Below are positions 34,933 through 45,623 of a stretch of DNA of 64,000 nt, one piece after another. Both the position numbers and the translations under genes were made by a program. The DNA comes from Gymnothorax reevesii (lineage: Eukaryota; Chordata; Actinopteri; Anguilliformes; Muraenidae), in assembly GCA_029721435.1 (NCBI GenBank), contig CM056587.1, positions 15,285,667 to 15,349,666 of the forward strand. The letters are read 5' to 3'. Numbering within the stretch: the stretch's first letter is position 1; each line of letters opens with the position of its first letter. The notes below the pieces were generated by a model, which worked only from the letters and a program-made list of their open reading frames with translations, had not been told where the DNA came from and searched no databases.

Positions 34933-35552
34933 GTACGTCGCACTGTGAGCAGTTATTTTAATTATAGTAGCTGGCAAGCTAGCTAGCTGGCTCGGTAGTC
35001 CACAGTAACTGCATTAAATTGTGCAGGATGTGCCACTCCTCTACATGATTTTAAATTATGTGGCTGCATAGACGCAGCCACTGACAGCCTAGGCCCGTTG
35101 CTGTGGTATAGAAACTTATTTTCCTTACACAGCACCAGGCTATACTGACTTGCAGGAAGTCAACTGATAAACTCCAGCAGCTAATATGTTTTTGTTTTTC
35201 TCTCTTTTTTTTTGGATAAAAAATGCACTTAAACGTTGACAGTTCTCAACTGATTTAGATGACTCATATTCAGTTCAACATGGTCTAGCGTCATGGAGCA
35301 GTATGAAAGTTTTGCCTGCAGTCAATAGGAATCTCGATAGTTACTGAGGCTACAGTTGCTTAAAATATCCATATGGCTGTATTTGATGCAGTTATTGTTT
35401 ATCTGTATGCTCACCTCCTGGCTAGCAAATGCTCCCCACAGCCTCTCCCCCTTGCCACCGAAGCTCCGGAGACAGACCTCCAGTTAACAGCCATGGGTTT
35501 TGCTAAATCATCAGACATCCCGGTCTGCTACTACCTTAAATAGAATTATTCC
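34933..35552. other. intergenic or intronic DNA
   Basis: No repeats or exons recognised. Confidence 0.35.
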
Positions 35553-35672
35553 GGGGCGTATTTCCCAAAAGCGTAGTTGCTAACTAGGTTAGCAACTTAC
35601 ATAGTTTGTCCATTCATATGCAATGGGTCCAACTATGTCAGTTAGCATTTGTGATTTCGGGAAACGCACCCC
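35553..35672. mobile_element. 120-bp MITE (GGGGYG(T/C)RTTTCCC ends)
   Basis: The left end GGGGCGTATTTCCCAAAA and the inverted right end GGGGTGCGTTTCCCGAAA pair well. The inner GTTGCTAACTAGGTTAGCAA is itself palindromic. It matches a short nonautonomous element type that is common in teleosts. A clear target duplication was not found. Confidence 0.75.
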
Positions 35673-36174
35673 AGGTTGATTGTTGAGTAGGTCGGTGTTC
35701 TCCTGTTTCAAACTGGATTCAGGATAAGGAGGCTCAAACCTATACAGCTATTGTATTCTAAATTGTTCGCTGGAGTTCGCTGCTCTTTGCGATTGGGTGT
35801 GGTTTTTGTGGCATTAGCGAACACACCCACAGCGTTTCAGACCTGAGAATGGCTTATTTTTTGGCAGTTTCAACATGTAATGTAATTTACTTACCAATTA
35901 TATGAATCATTAAAACTGGGCTGACTGCTTAATTACACATTTCCCTGTGGTGTGCAAAAGTAGGACTTAATGAACACTTTCGTGGGATTTAATAAAAGAT
36001 ATTAGATGTATTTTTTGGTGAAAAGGAAGTTGTCACTACATTGACATGTATGATTCCACGGAATAATTTCCTATTTGAAACATGCCGTCTACACAAAAGA
36101 CTGTTTTTACACAGAAGTTCAGAAGGCTGGTTGACAGCTTCATCACACGGTGCAAGGAAGTCAAGATCAATTCA
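35673..36174. other. intergenic or intronic DNA, no gene seen
   Basis: Nothing recognisable. Confidence 0.4.
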
Positions 36175-36640
36175 CATCTGATCCTGTCCTAAGTCCAACA
36201 ACTCAATCCTTTACTCAATCCCTAACTCTCTGAGACAAATGATTCGATATTTATGAAAGATAAATGCTAAGCCAATCAGTAATGGGGATTCAGCAATTAA
36301 CATGTGACTCTTTACAGACTCCAATAGGCCAACCTTCAACTCTACGATAAACAATTTGCTCGTTATGAAAAATCAAATATCAGATAAGCTGCAAAGGGGG
36401 CTGAAAAAAAATTAACATTTGACTCTTTCCTAGATCCAGGAACACAGCCACCAATTCTCTATGACAGATGGTTTAATAGTTATGAAGGATCAAACATCAA
36501 GCAATTAGGAAAGGGGGTGAGACTTAATTAACATGTGATTCTTTCCTGAGTCCAACAACCCAATACTCAACTCGATATGACGAATGGTTGAAAAGTGTTA
36601 TGAGATAAAAGATCATTCATATGGGAAATGTCTGGGGTGG
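36175..36640. repeat. diverged tandem satellite, unit about 115-126 bp, four units
   Basis: The phrase CAT(G/C/T)TGA(C/T)(T/C)CT(T/G)TCC recurs at 36175, 36301, 36417 and 36532 (spacings 126, 116, 115). Each is followed by a CCAA...ACTC block, then TATGA(C/A)...ATGG(T)T and TTATGA...ATCAAA(T/C)ATC. Units are diverged, so the array is old. Confidence 0.75.
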
Positions 36641-37477
36641 AGTGATGAAAAAAGGAAAAGAATGCTTTGCGCATCAAAGCATATGCGTATGGTGGGGGAG
36701 GGGAGGCTGAGACATCAACATCCCTCCTTTTGGATAGTCTGAAGCTAAGTAGAAAGTTTGGAGGCTATAGCCATCAAATTGTGGGAGTATGAAAATTGAG
36801 AGAACTTTTGAAAATGAATGAAAAAAATCAGAAAATTTAGAAAATGACTATTTTGACACAACATGAATCTGCACAGCAAGTTTGACATTTCTTTCTGGGA
36901 ATATGTATGAGTATGTGCTGTTTTAGTAAATGCCCAATAATAAGTTCATGGGGACCGAGAATGAAAAAGATGCGAGGTCACCTCCACCTGTGACCACTAA
37001 AATCCACTCAGTTCATCCATGAATCCAAGTTGAAATTTCTGCCAAAGTTGAAATATATTCCCTCCATGCGTTCCAGAGATGTGTTCAGAGGATTAGGACA
37101 GACAGAAGTGTGGACAAACGTATGGGCGGAGGAACAGATGGATGAACTAGTAACTGAAAACACAGGGGTACACAATGGCTCCAGCCATGATTATCGCTGG
37201 TCTGGAGGCATGAAAATGGAAGCTACCGCAGCAATTATTTTTACTGCAGTTTTCAATTAGTTATTAAGATATTTTCATCATTTTTCCCAATACTGAGGGA
37301 GCCAGAACGCATAGAAAGCGTAGAAATTGCATAGGTGCAATTTTCTCAAAAACTGCCGGAAGAATTTTTTTTAATCGCAGCAATGGAATCTATATCATGA
37401 CCTGCTTCAACTGTGTACGCAGCGTTTTGATTGAATCGCTCCTTCATAGTGCCACCGAGGCTGGACTTTTTGGGGTG
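36641..37477. other. intergenic or intronic DNA, no gene seen
   Basis: Nothing recognisable. Confidence 0.4.
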
Positions 37478-37745
37478 TTTTGTGCTATAACTCTCTTAAT
37501 ATAGCATTTAGAGCTTAGCTATGTATGAGGCACCTATAGGTAATCAGGTATGCCGAACATTGTGAGTCAGTCACTTATGACCTTGGCCTCAAGGTCAAGG
37601 TCAAATGGAAAAAATGTGCTATAACTCACAAAATATAGGATTTAGAGCTTATGCATGTATGAGGCACCTAAAGGGAATCAGATATGCCGAACATTGTGAG
37701 TCAGTCACATTTGACCTTGGACCTAAATTCTGCATTCATATTGAA
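37478..37745. repeat. two-unit tandem duplication, period 134 bp, with AAGGTCA half-sites
   Basis: TATGCCGAACATTGTGAGTC occurs at about 37549 and 37683. The preceding TGTGCTATAACTC, GAGCTTA and ATGTATGAGGCACCTA phrases are duplicated in step. Between the units lies TTGGCCTCAAGGTCAAGGTC, which carries tandem AAGGTCA motifs, the monomer site of orphan nuclear receptors such as ERR and SF-1. It is likely part of a dispersed fish repeat. Confidence 0.75.
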
Positions 37746-38439
37746 ATATATGAGTAACAACTGCATAAAAAGAGGGAAAAATGTACCCAATCAAAGGAAA
37801 AAAATCAGTGGGTTCCTAATTGGTGAAACTGTGGGTACCTGGTTGCAAAAACTAACAATTTACTAAACAAGCAAATGACAGAGTCAAACCTGTTTTATTT
37901 TTTGTTTTTGTGATTGTGTGCAAGCAAATTATTTTGAAAGAACTCTAATCACCTGTCTTCAGCAACCTAATTTGGAGGTTACTGATTTTCTCAGTACCTG
38001 ACTTGATCTGTTTAAAAATGTCATTACCTGAAATTGCTTGGCACACAGAAAAAAAAACTTTATATGCAAGGGTCTTTTATTTAGTCTTTTATTCTTCATG
38101 GCACAAACGGATATTTCTATTAAAATTTGGCTGAAAACAGCAAATAACATTTAAACACAAAATGCACCCAATTTGGACAAACTAACAGCTTGTTAAAGTG
38201 CTATGATGACAATTATCGTTGAGACAAAAACCAGCATACACAGGGAGGCCCCAGGCCTGAGTTTGGGAAGGCCTGGCCTACAGCAAAGTAATACTTGGAC
38301 TGCAGTGGCTTTGATCCCATCATCAGTAAGTTGGACACAAATTCATGGTTTTGGAAAGCAAAAATAAAAAGGTTTAGGCTTCATTCAAACTGTCTGGAGT
38401 ATCATAAGCAGTCCGGGGTGCCTTGCACAGAGGAATACC
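37746..38439. other. intergenic or intronic DNA, no gene seen
   Basis: Nothing recognisable. Confidence 0.4.
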
Positions 38440-38444
38440 ATTAC

Positions 38445-38445
<1 letters not shown>

Positions 38446-38488
<43 letters not shown>
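38446..38488. repeat. (TC)n microsatellite
   Basis: About 20 uninterrupted TC units. Confidence 0.95.
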
Positions 38489-38491
<3 letters not shown>

Positions 38492-41400
38492 TTCCCTAGG
38501 TTAAGCAGATTATGAAGACACTACTGTGCCATATTCGCCTTAAGTTATTGTTTGAAATTAAATCAGTGGTATAGGACTTATTGCATAAATAGAGTGTGAT
38601 CTGGAGTCCAAATTCAGGAACTACAAAATTCAGAGCCAATCAATTGGGCATATCTCAGCTGGCCACTTCTGAGAGTAGCTTTGAATAATGCACCTCCACT
38701 GTGATACTCCATCATACTTAAAGTTGTGAGACAGACAACCAGAGTGGAGAGCAAGACCTGATAAATCACATCTGCAAGATATTACTTTAAGGGGGGGATG
38801 TATTTTAGTGAAAGCTGTGCTGCAGATATAGTTAACAGGAAGCCATCTCTGACTATATGTTGTAAGTTATTCTACTTTATAAATGCAAGTGGGAAAACAA
38901 TTGTTCCTGGCTGATTTCTCCACAACTACCTCCACCTCTCAGACTAATGAAGCCCATGTGTTCTGTCTGCCTAAAAGCACAGTAATCCCCCTACCCCTTC
39001 AAAAGAGCAATGCCTTTAGCCTGCTCAACATTATCATGGGGGGGGGGGGTGTAATAACCAAAACGAGACAGGTCAACACCTGTACATTGCAATATCATAC
39101 ATTATGCAATGCAAGTCTAATACCTGCATATACTATGATGACGTTTCATGAAATATTGTGTGGCAGGGAATGTCATTTACTTTCAGGCGAATCTTACTCG
39201 TCAAGGCTACATTGCATCAGAATAACTGCAAATGCTTAACATGGAGCGGCTTTAATCACAATGAGTGTAAGAGGGAAATAAATTAATGACAATATTTGCC
39301 ATTTAAATTCATTATGAAGCTCTTCTTTCATCATAGCATTATTTGATATCTACAAGGCTAGAAATTGTCATGATGCATGTTGTAAGATTTTTATGGCAAT
39401 CTGATTAGTTACAGACAACGCAATCAAAGGGGCATCCAGTAAGCGAACCTTTCGTCATGACCCCATAAACGTCTTTCTTCTGAAATAATCCACAGAAGTG
39501 CAAAGATTCAAGATTGTATTTACAGCCCTTTTTGTTTTTAAATATTCTTAAATGCAGTAGACAGGTTTTTTAAACAAGTTGAATTGAGGCCAGATATTTG
39601 TTGCATCTGTATTGCACTGCATGGGCCTCAAAGACCAGGGCATACTCATGGTAATCCACTTACCAGATAGATTCATGCACAAATTACATTGATGAAGGCG
39701 AAATTCAGGCATATTAGCATGCTGGTTGAGTTGAGTTCAGATCAAATACTACAATTTAGCAGTCCAGACAGGGGCACAGTCTAATGTAAAGTTATTGTCA
39801 CAGTGCTGGACTTGAGCAATGAGCCAGATGAATTCATAACAAAGGGCAACCATTTTCCTTTATGAATTGGAAAACTGGTGGGTCAACCATTGCTGAGGCT
39901 TCTGAGAACGAAAAAACTTTGATTGCTGAAGATACCAAGCAGGTTCGAACAGGGCGGTGCATAGGAAAGACACTATGGAAAAACTCTATCGTAGGCCGCT
40001 GTAGCAAGGGTTTTAGCAATATAAAAATCTTCATTGAAGAGACAAGTGATAATTTTTTTTTTCCATTCACGCTGAGCTTTCATGATGGTAGTCATCAAGC
40101 TGATTTGTGTTGACGAGTCAATTCTTTTCATCTACAGGACGGTTTTTGTCTGACAAAATCTGTCAGTTTGATGTTTACAATTCTTTTCCATCCATCAGCA
40201 ACATATGTGACCTCAGCTTGACTCAGGGGAAGCATGTGGACACCCCTCAAGCGGCAACACTGCTCCAACAGTTGGGCAAATAATCTTTGGGGCATTTTCA
40301 CAGCCCCCCTTCATTATCAAAACAGCAGGAAAAATAACTGACAAGCACGTTGGTGACCAATTTCCATACATTATCCTGGCTTTCCCACTAGCATAAAAAG
40401 CCCAAGGAAGCACCTGTGTGTCTGCCCTGTGGCCTTGTGTTCTGAACCAAGCCAAAGGCTTTCATCCTATGGGTGGCAATAGCTGGTTTGAAAGCAGGTG
40501 TCTTTCTTCAAAGGGGTACCCCTTCACCATTCAGAGCAGACCATACAGAGTCCACCGGCCTAGAAACGGCCACATCACCCTTTGAACTCTGCCACAGCCA
40601 GCACAGAGGAGTACTACCAGGTGTTGCGCACCATCAGAACTTATTTACTGGCCTTTGAGATACAGTTGCTCTGCGGGCCATGACTTTCTAAACAAATTGG
40701 GCAAGTGGCGATTTTGAAAGAGATGTCTGTTCTGTCCCCGGAGGGGGTAAAGTTAATTGGTCCGGGCGTGCGTACTTCCACAGAGAAGGGGAACATCTGC
40801 ATTCAGTGGCATGAACTCATTTGTTGCAATTTTGAATCTCATTTCCATTTGCAAGAGAGATAACTGCTGGCATATGGAAGCAATAGACCTGGGGGGTGAG
40901 AGCAGTTACTTTCACTTATACAGTAATCCCTTTTGGCAAAGCAAGAAACAAAGACGTGACTTTTCAAAGAATTTGGTTTCACTTCACTAATGCCTCTACC
41001 AGCCTAGAGAATGAAGTCCAATTATTAGTATTATCATTGATTGGCTCTGATGACCTGCAGTTAAAAAAGCTTTGTTTCTGTAACGTAATGGTCCAAACCA
41101 CTGCTTCTTCACTGCAGTCTCCTGCAGATGCGTTTGCTTCTCTTCGCAAAAATTCTCAACCAAACTTTTTGCCTGGAAAGTGTGCTTTTAGAATTATTCA
41201 TTATGACCTCCTGAAATGGATGAAATGGCATGACCTGTAATATTGTTTTTTAGAGAATATTTAAAATTCTCCCAAAACAAACGAAAACTACTGGATTTTT
41301 CTGCTCGCATAATTTAAAAATAATTTTGGCCATCCTAAAAATCGAAATAGTACTTAGTGTCAATTCATTTGTCTATAATCTCACAGTTAAGCAATAATCG

Positions 41401-41741
41401 ATGAGGACAAACTAACATAATTAAATGTAAATAGTGGCAAATATTTTTTGTGTTTGCATTTGTATTCCTGATTTGACAACTCACCAGCAAAGAGAGTATT
41501 TTTATTTTTTTTTTGCTTTTCTGCTTTTGACGTCAAACTTCTTGTAATCACGTAAAACTTAATTTTCTGGAACGATTTTAATATTTCGCCCTAGAAATAT
41601 CAAAATTCAGTAAATTATTTTTTGGCCATGAGATTGGATAGCACAACAGTGGCATATGGGTCAGTGAAGCCGAGCTTCGAGATTGCTCTCTCCTGAGACG
41701 GCGTACCCAGCTCAGCGCTAATGACCTCCCTCTGCTTCCAG
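38489..41741. other. intergenic or intronic DNA, with a low-copy-looking stretch at 38880-39400
   Basis: 38880-39400 holds a 118-codon frame that looks fortuitous, plus several TAAT-type and ATGCAAT motifs; conserved noncoding DNA is a guess. A G10 run occurs at 39039-39048. No coding exon is recognised. Confidence 0.35.
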
Positions 41742-41781
41742 TGACAACCGGGCCGCTCACTGTCTCTGCACGGTCATTTGC
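41742..41781 (+). other. candidate micro-exon 1 (40 bp)
   Basis: It is preceded by CTAATGAC (branch-point-like) and CTCCCTCTGCTTCCAG, a strong acceptor, and followed by GTGAGT, a near-consensus donor. It is GC-richer than its surroundings. In the phase set by either donor of the 34908 exon it stays open (reading TTGPLTVSARSF). No homology is recognised, so it may be noncoding. Confidence 0.35.
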
Positions 41782-41886
41782 GTGAGTGACGGCTGCTGCA
41801 TACTGCTTTCCACTAACCCAGCGGGGTATGCAGAGTGGACCTGCCACCTGTCACCCACTGACTGACGGGGTTGTCTCTCCCCGCAG
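41782..41886 (+). other. candidate short intron (105 bp)
   Basis: It starts GTGAGTGAC and ends TTGTCTCTCCCCGCAG, with ACTGACTGAC about 25-30 nt before the acceptor as a possible branch site. All intron signals are present in a length typical of short fish introns. Confidence 0.4.
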
Positions 41887-41975
41887 TAACACGCAGAGGG
41901 TGTGCCTGTGGGGTCAGCGCGTGCCTGTCTGACGCACATACCTGAAAAATATATCTCCGATCCGGAAGTAGAAGT
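41887..41975 (+). other. candidate exon 2 (89 bp)
   Basis: Acceptor CCCCGCAG before it and donor GTAAGTAC after it. In phase with micro-exon 1 it reads ANTQRVCLWGQRVPV and then stops at TGA 41930-41932. The stop is 43 nt from the donor, too close for the usual nonsense-mediated decay rule. A last coding exon with a 3'UTR intron, or a noncoding RNA exon, would both fit. Confidence 0.35.
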
Positions 41976-43369
41976 GTAAGTACAGGACACACCCAGAGAC
42001 TCTCACATACTGTGAAATACTACAATGTGCATTAGAGCAGTCAATATTTTTGAGGTTATTTGGATATTTTTTAAATATTCTAATGTGCTCTAAATTACTG
42101 GTATAGATTGTAACATCCGCACTAGAACTTTTTCATAATACATTCAGCATTCATCTTTATAGTCTGGTGCCACTCAAGTAGAAAAGTAGAAATAATAGTT
42201 GACATAGAATTTTTAATTAATCATGGTTGAAAGTCAAACTCTCCATATGTTTGCTACCCCAAAACCCCTGCCTGCACAATACCATCCCCCACATCTCTTG
42301 CTTAAACCTCCCTCCCCCATCTAGCCCAGGGCAGCACTCGGGTTTATGCTGATTCTACACTGCGCCAAGGAGTTTAACCTACACTGTGTGCTGTATAACC
42401 CCAAAGGTGATGTGATGCGCCCACAACACAACTTTTAAGAGGAAACTAGGGAGACAAAATTTGGGAAGCAGTGATCCAGGAGTGGATTTGCAATGAACTA
42501 CTTTCCATTTTTACTGCTTCGGATATTATTTAGACATGATGTCCACTTCCTCTCTCAAATTAGCCTGTGTTATGAGTATCTAGCTCACTTCACTCTCTCT
42601 TCCGCAGATCCACTAATAGGAGCATGAAAAACCTCCAACGCGCAACTTGCATCAAAGCCACAAGAGAGCAATTAAGTTCTTTTCCCTAACTAGTTAGCAG
42701 TAAGACCAGAGGATTTTTTTTTAATAATGTGAGGACTTTTGAGAGCAGTTTAATTGAGTCTTTTGGTGCAGTTATACATGATTATAAGCCATTAAGAAAA
42801 CCTTAAGCGATATCTCAGAATAAGAAGTGTGTGATGCATATCAGCGGGTCACGGTCCTTAGGATTAATCACGTCAAAACTGCATAACAGCTGCCTTGATT
42901 TGGCTTGACTGGGATGAAAAGGCTCTCAAAACTTTAACTGCAGCTTTGAACATAAATTGCATCGCATAAGTAGTCACAAAGGCCAAATTATAAATAATTT
43001 CAGCAAATGACAACTCTGACAAGAGAACAACAATACTTCATAACTGTATCAGTCATTTTCCAAATTCTCAGCTGCAGGTGTCCTCATGCCCAAACACAAT
43101 CTATTTTGTTTGCAAGTTAACATGCTGCTTTATTAATGTACTAACGGCTAAATTTGTGCCTCACTGTAAGATTTTAAGCTCTTAATCGCAAATCTCTTCC
43201 TGTGCTCACTTTCCACTTGCAGGCCATGGAAAATGTCAGTTTGAAGGGCAAAATGAAATATGACCCCTTTTACTTGTTGTAGTAATAAATATACTGAGGG
43301 TGGTCAAATCATCAAAAATACTGCCTCAAGTACCAGTGTTTCAAAACTCACATTGTACAGTTTTTATTG
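41976..43369. other. intergenic or intronic DNA, no gene seen
   Basis: Nothing recognisable. Confidence 0.4.
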
Positions 43370-43640
43370 TAGCCCCCTGACGAAGTAGGGCGGCTACTGT
43401 GAATACATGCTTGTTGTCTCCGCCGCTGCCTCTGTAGACACTGCCTTGTGGACCCTGTACAGGCTGTAATTTTTAACCAATTGCTTTCATATTTGGAATG
43501 GACGTGCGTTATACTTAAGTGAGGAGACCTATCGATTTTGGTTGCCATAGTGACAGTATTGGCCGAATAATGTGCAAAAAATAGAGGAGAAACGGGCTTT
43601 CAAGGGCTACACCCACGCGGGCGTGGCCGAACAGACTGCC
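43370..43640. repeat. dispersed repeat with GTAGCCCCCTGACGAAGTAGG head
   Basis: An imperfect inverted head (TAGCCCCCTG...GGGCGGCTACTG) is followed by sequence typical of noncoding fish repeats (GGACCCTGTACAGG, TTCATATTTGGAATGGACGT). It is similar in style to the repeat at 1064-1250. Boundaries are unclear. Confidence 0.4.
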
Positions 43641-43774
43641 TAGTTGAGACCGGTGCTCATATGGATTGAGTCATGTCATTGGTCAGTTATCGTGCAATAG
43701 TTCTCCAGTTATCCTACCCAGCCTCTGGCTGAGAGGTCCACCTCAGTTTCTGTCGTTGCTACTCATTTGGTGAT

Positions 43775-44085
43775 GGCCAGACAGAGGTGCACTGTTGCCA
43801 CACAGCTGGACGGTTGTTGGCTTCAATCCAGCCTGGGATCGATCTCTCCGTGCAGATTTTGCATATTCACTGCATGTTTGCATGGCTTTCATCCCACAGT
43901 CCAAAAACATGCACCTCAGGTTAATTGGAGACTCCAGATATCCTGTAGATGTGAATGGTCTGCACCCCCCACGATGGACTGGCCAGCTGTTTGCAGTGTG
44001 TCTCTGCCCTTTTCCCATAGTCAGCTGGGCTCAGCTTCAGTTCCCCTTCAACCCTAGTGAGGAAGAAACAGTTCAGATGATGGAT
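43775..44085 (+). repeat. teleost interspersed repeat
   Basis: In order: GATCGATCTCTCCGTGCAG, CATCCCACAGTCCAAAAACA, GGTTAATTGGAGACTCCAG, CACGATGGACTGGCCAGC, CATAGTCAGCTGGGCTCAG, CAACCCTAGTGAGGAAG, ending GATGATGGATG. These are the landmarks of the abundant fish repeat also present at 2578-2715 (opposite strand) and 12960-13180. The plus-strand frames through it are not genes. Confidence 0.75.
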
Positions 44086-44310
44086 GTTTTTTGGTGTTTT
44101 TGCGCATGTTGTCACCATTTTAGATACCATTTCCCTAGCCTCCGTAAATACATTGCCTGGCCAAATAAAAGGCGCCATTTGGATTTAAATAAGAAAGTAC
44201 TCTAGAGGCTATGATTCAATCATTATTGCAGTGATTAGTGAGTTTCAGCCGGAAACAGTTCTTTTAACCCTGATTGACGTCATGTCTTGCTTCTTCTTTC
44301 CTAAATAAAC

Positions 44311-45590
44311 ATGTCTGGAGACATATCTAATGGTCATGGAAAAAATTTTACTGTGTTTCAAAAGGGACAAATTATTGGCCTGCTTCAATCAAAGAAAACT
44401 AGAAAAGCATTCAGAGAGCGCAGAACCTCCGCCAGGGGGCAGCAAAGCCAAAAGCAAGGCGATTGGAACTCCGGCCCATTGGAAAGACTTGAAATCTTGA
44501 ACTTTGGCGTATATCTCAGCAGTACTTTGGCCTAGATATGCCAAAATTTATTCACCTCTTCCTTGAGTTAATACCCATCTACCCTGAAAATTTCGTCAAA
44601 ATCCGGCCATAGGTTTTTGAGTTATGTTGTACACAAACAAACCAACAAACAAACGGCACCAAAAACATATACCTCCTGGCGGAGGTTAACAACAAAGGAG
44701 ATTGCTGAAATCACTGACATTGGGATAAGGACTGTCCAACACATTCTTAATACCTGGAGGGATAGGGGTAAACCATCAACGTCTCAGAGGAAATGGGTCA
44801 GGAAGAAATCACGAATGATCGTGATTGGAGATCATGCCATGAAGTCTCATTGCACAAAATCAACAGCAGAATTCATGACTGTGTTTCATTGTGAAACTTA
44901 GAGTATTTCCACACACACACAATGCAATAAGAAATTGCAGCATTGGTAAGAGCAGTGAATTGAGACAAAGCTACTTGAATTGAATGGAAGCATAAAGAGA
45001 GTGGAGCAACAGAAAAGGTCATGTGGTCAGATGAGTCCAGATTTTCTCTATTCCAGAGTGATTGGCGCATCAGGGTAGGAATGAATGCATAGTGCCCTCA
45101 CTACAAGCCTCTGGAAGCAGTGTTATGATCTGGAGTTGTTTCAGTTGGTGAAGTCCAGGCTCAGCAATATTATGCAGCAATAAAATGAAATCAGCAGACT
45201 ATCTGAATGTACACTACATGACCAGGTTATCCCATCACTTGATTTTTTTAATCCTTTTTTTTATCCCTGATGGCACATGCATATTCCAGGATGGCAATGC
45301 CAAGATTCATCGGGGTCAAATTGTGAAGGAGTGGCTCAGTAAGCCTGAGGAATCATTTTAAGACATGATTTGGCCACCTCAGAGTCCTGACCTTAACCAA
45401 CTGTATTTCGGATGCACTGGAGAGGGCTTTGTGGAATGGTTTGACTCTTCTGCTGTCAATAGAGGATCTGGGCCAAAAATGAATGCACTCTGGGCAGAAA
45501 TTAATGTTTTAACATTGCATAAGAGTATTGAAACAATTGCACAATGAATGCTCACAACGATAAAAGCTGAATGTGCTTCAAAAAGACATT
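44311..45590 (+). pseudogene. Tc1-like transposase pseudogene, interrupted by a MITE
   Basis: The start ATG at 44311 gives MSGDISNGHGKNFTVFQKGQ, the beginning of the first HTH domain. The MITE interrupts after ...LLQSKKTRKA. The frame resumes with TTKEIAEITDIGIRTVQHIL (second HTH) and KPSTSQRKWVRKK. VVWSDESRFS near 45024 keeps the first catalytic Asp, and FQDGNAKIH near 45281 is a changed form of FQ(Q)DNA-(I/C)H. PPQSPDLNQL is followed by a change that removes the expected catalytic Glu (normally NP-E). Several stops lie between 44900 and 45360. Not functional. Confidence 0.75.
44424..44687. mobile_element. nested 264-bp MITE (AACCTCCGCCAGG ends)
   Basis: AACCTCCGCCAGG at the left is exactly inverted as CCTGGCGGAGGTT at the right. 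The inside holds AAAATCCGGCCATAGGTTTT, TGAGTTATGTTGTACACAAA and AACAAACAAAC phrases known from widespread noncoding repeats of aquatic animals. It splits the transposase of the surrounding Tc1-like element, so it inserted later. Confidence 0.85.
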
Positions 45591-45623
45591 ATAGATGCCA
45601 CTTTCTTTTGGTCAGGCAGTGTA

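Larger units (their letters stand above)
44151..45621 (+). mobile_element. Tc1-like transposon (third kind of ends), TA-flanked, with a nested MITE
   Basis: The left end CATTGCCTGGCCAAATAAAA follows TA (44149-44150). The inverted right end CACTGCCTGACCAAAAGAAA precedes TA (45622-45623). The termini belong to a Tc1-like family known in fish by CTGCCTGGCCAAA ends. The 1471-bp length includes a 264-bp insertion at 44424-44687. Confidence 0.85.

Noticed and set aside
36175..36640. CRISPR-like array
   Set aside because: The repeats are long, diverged units without spacers of constant length, in a vertebrate genome. A satellite explains it.
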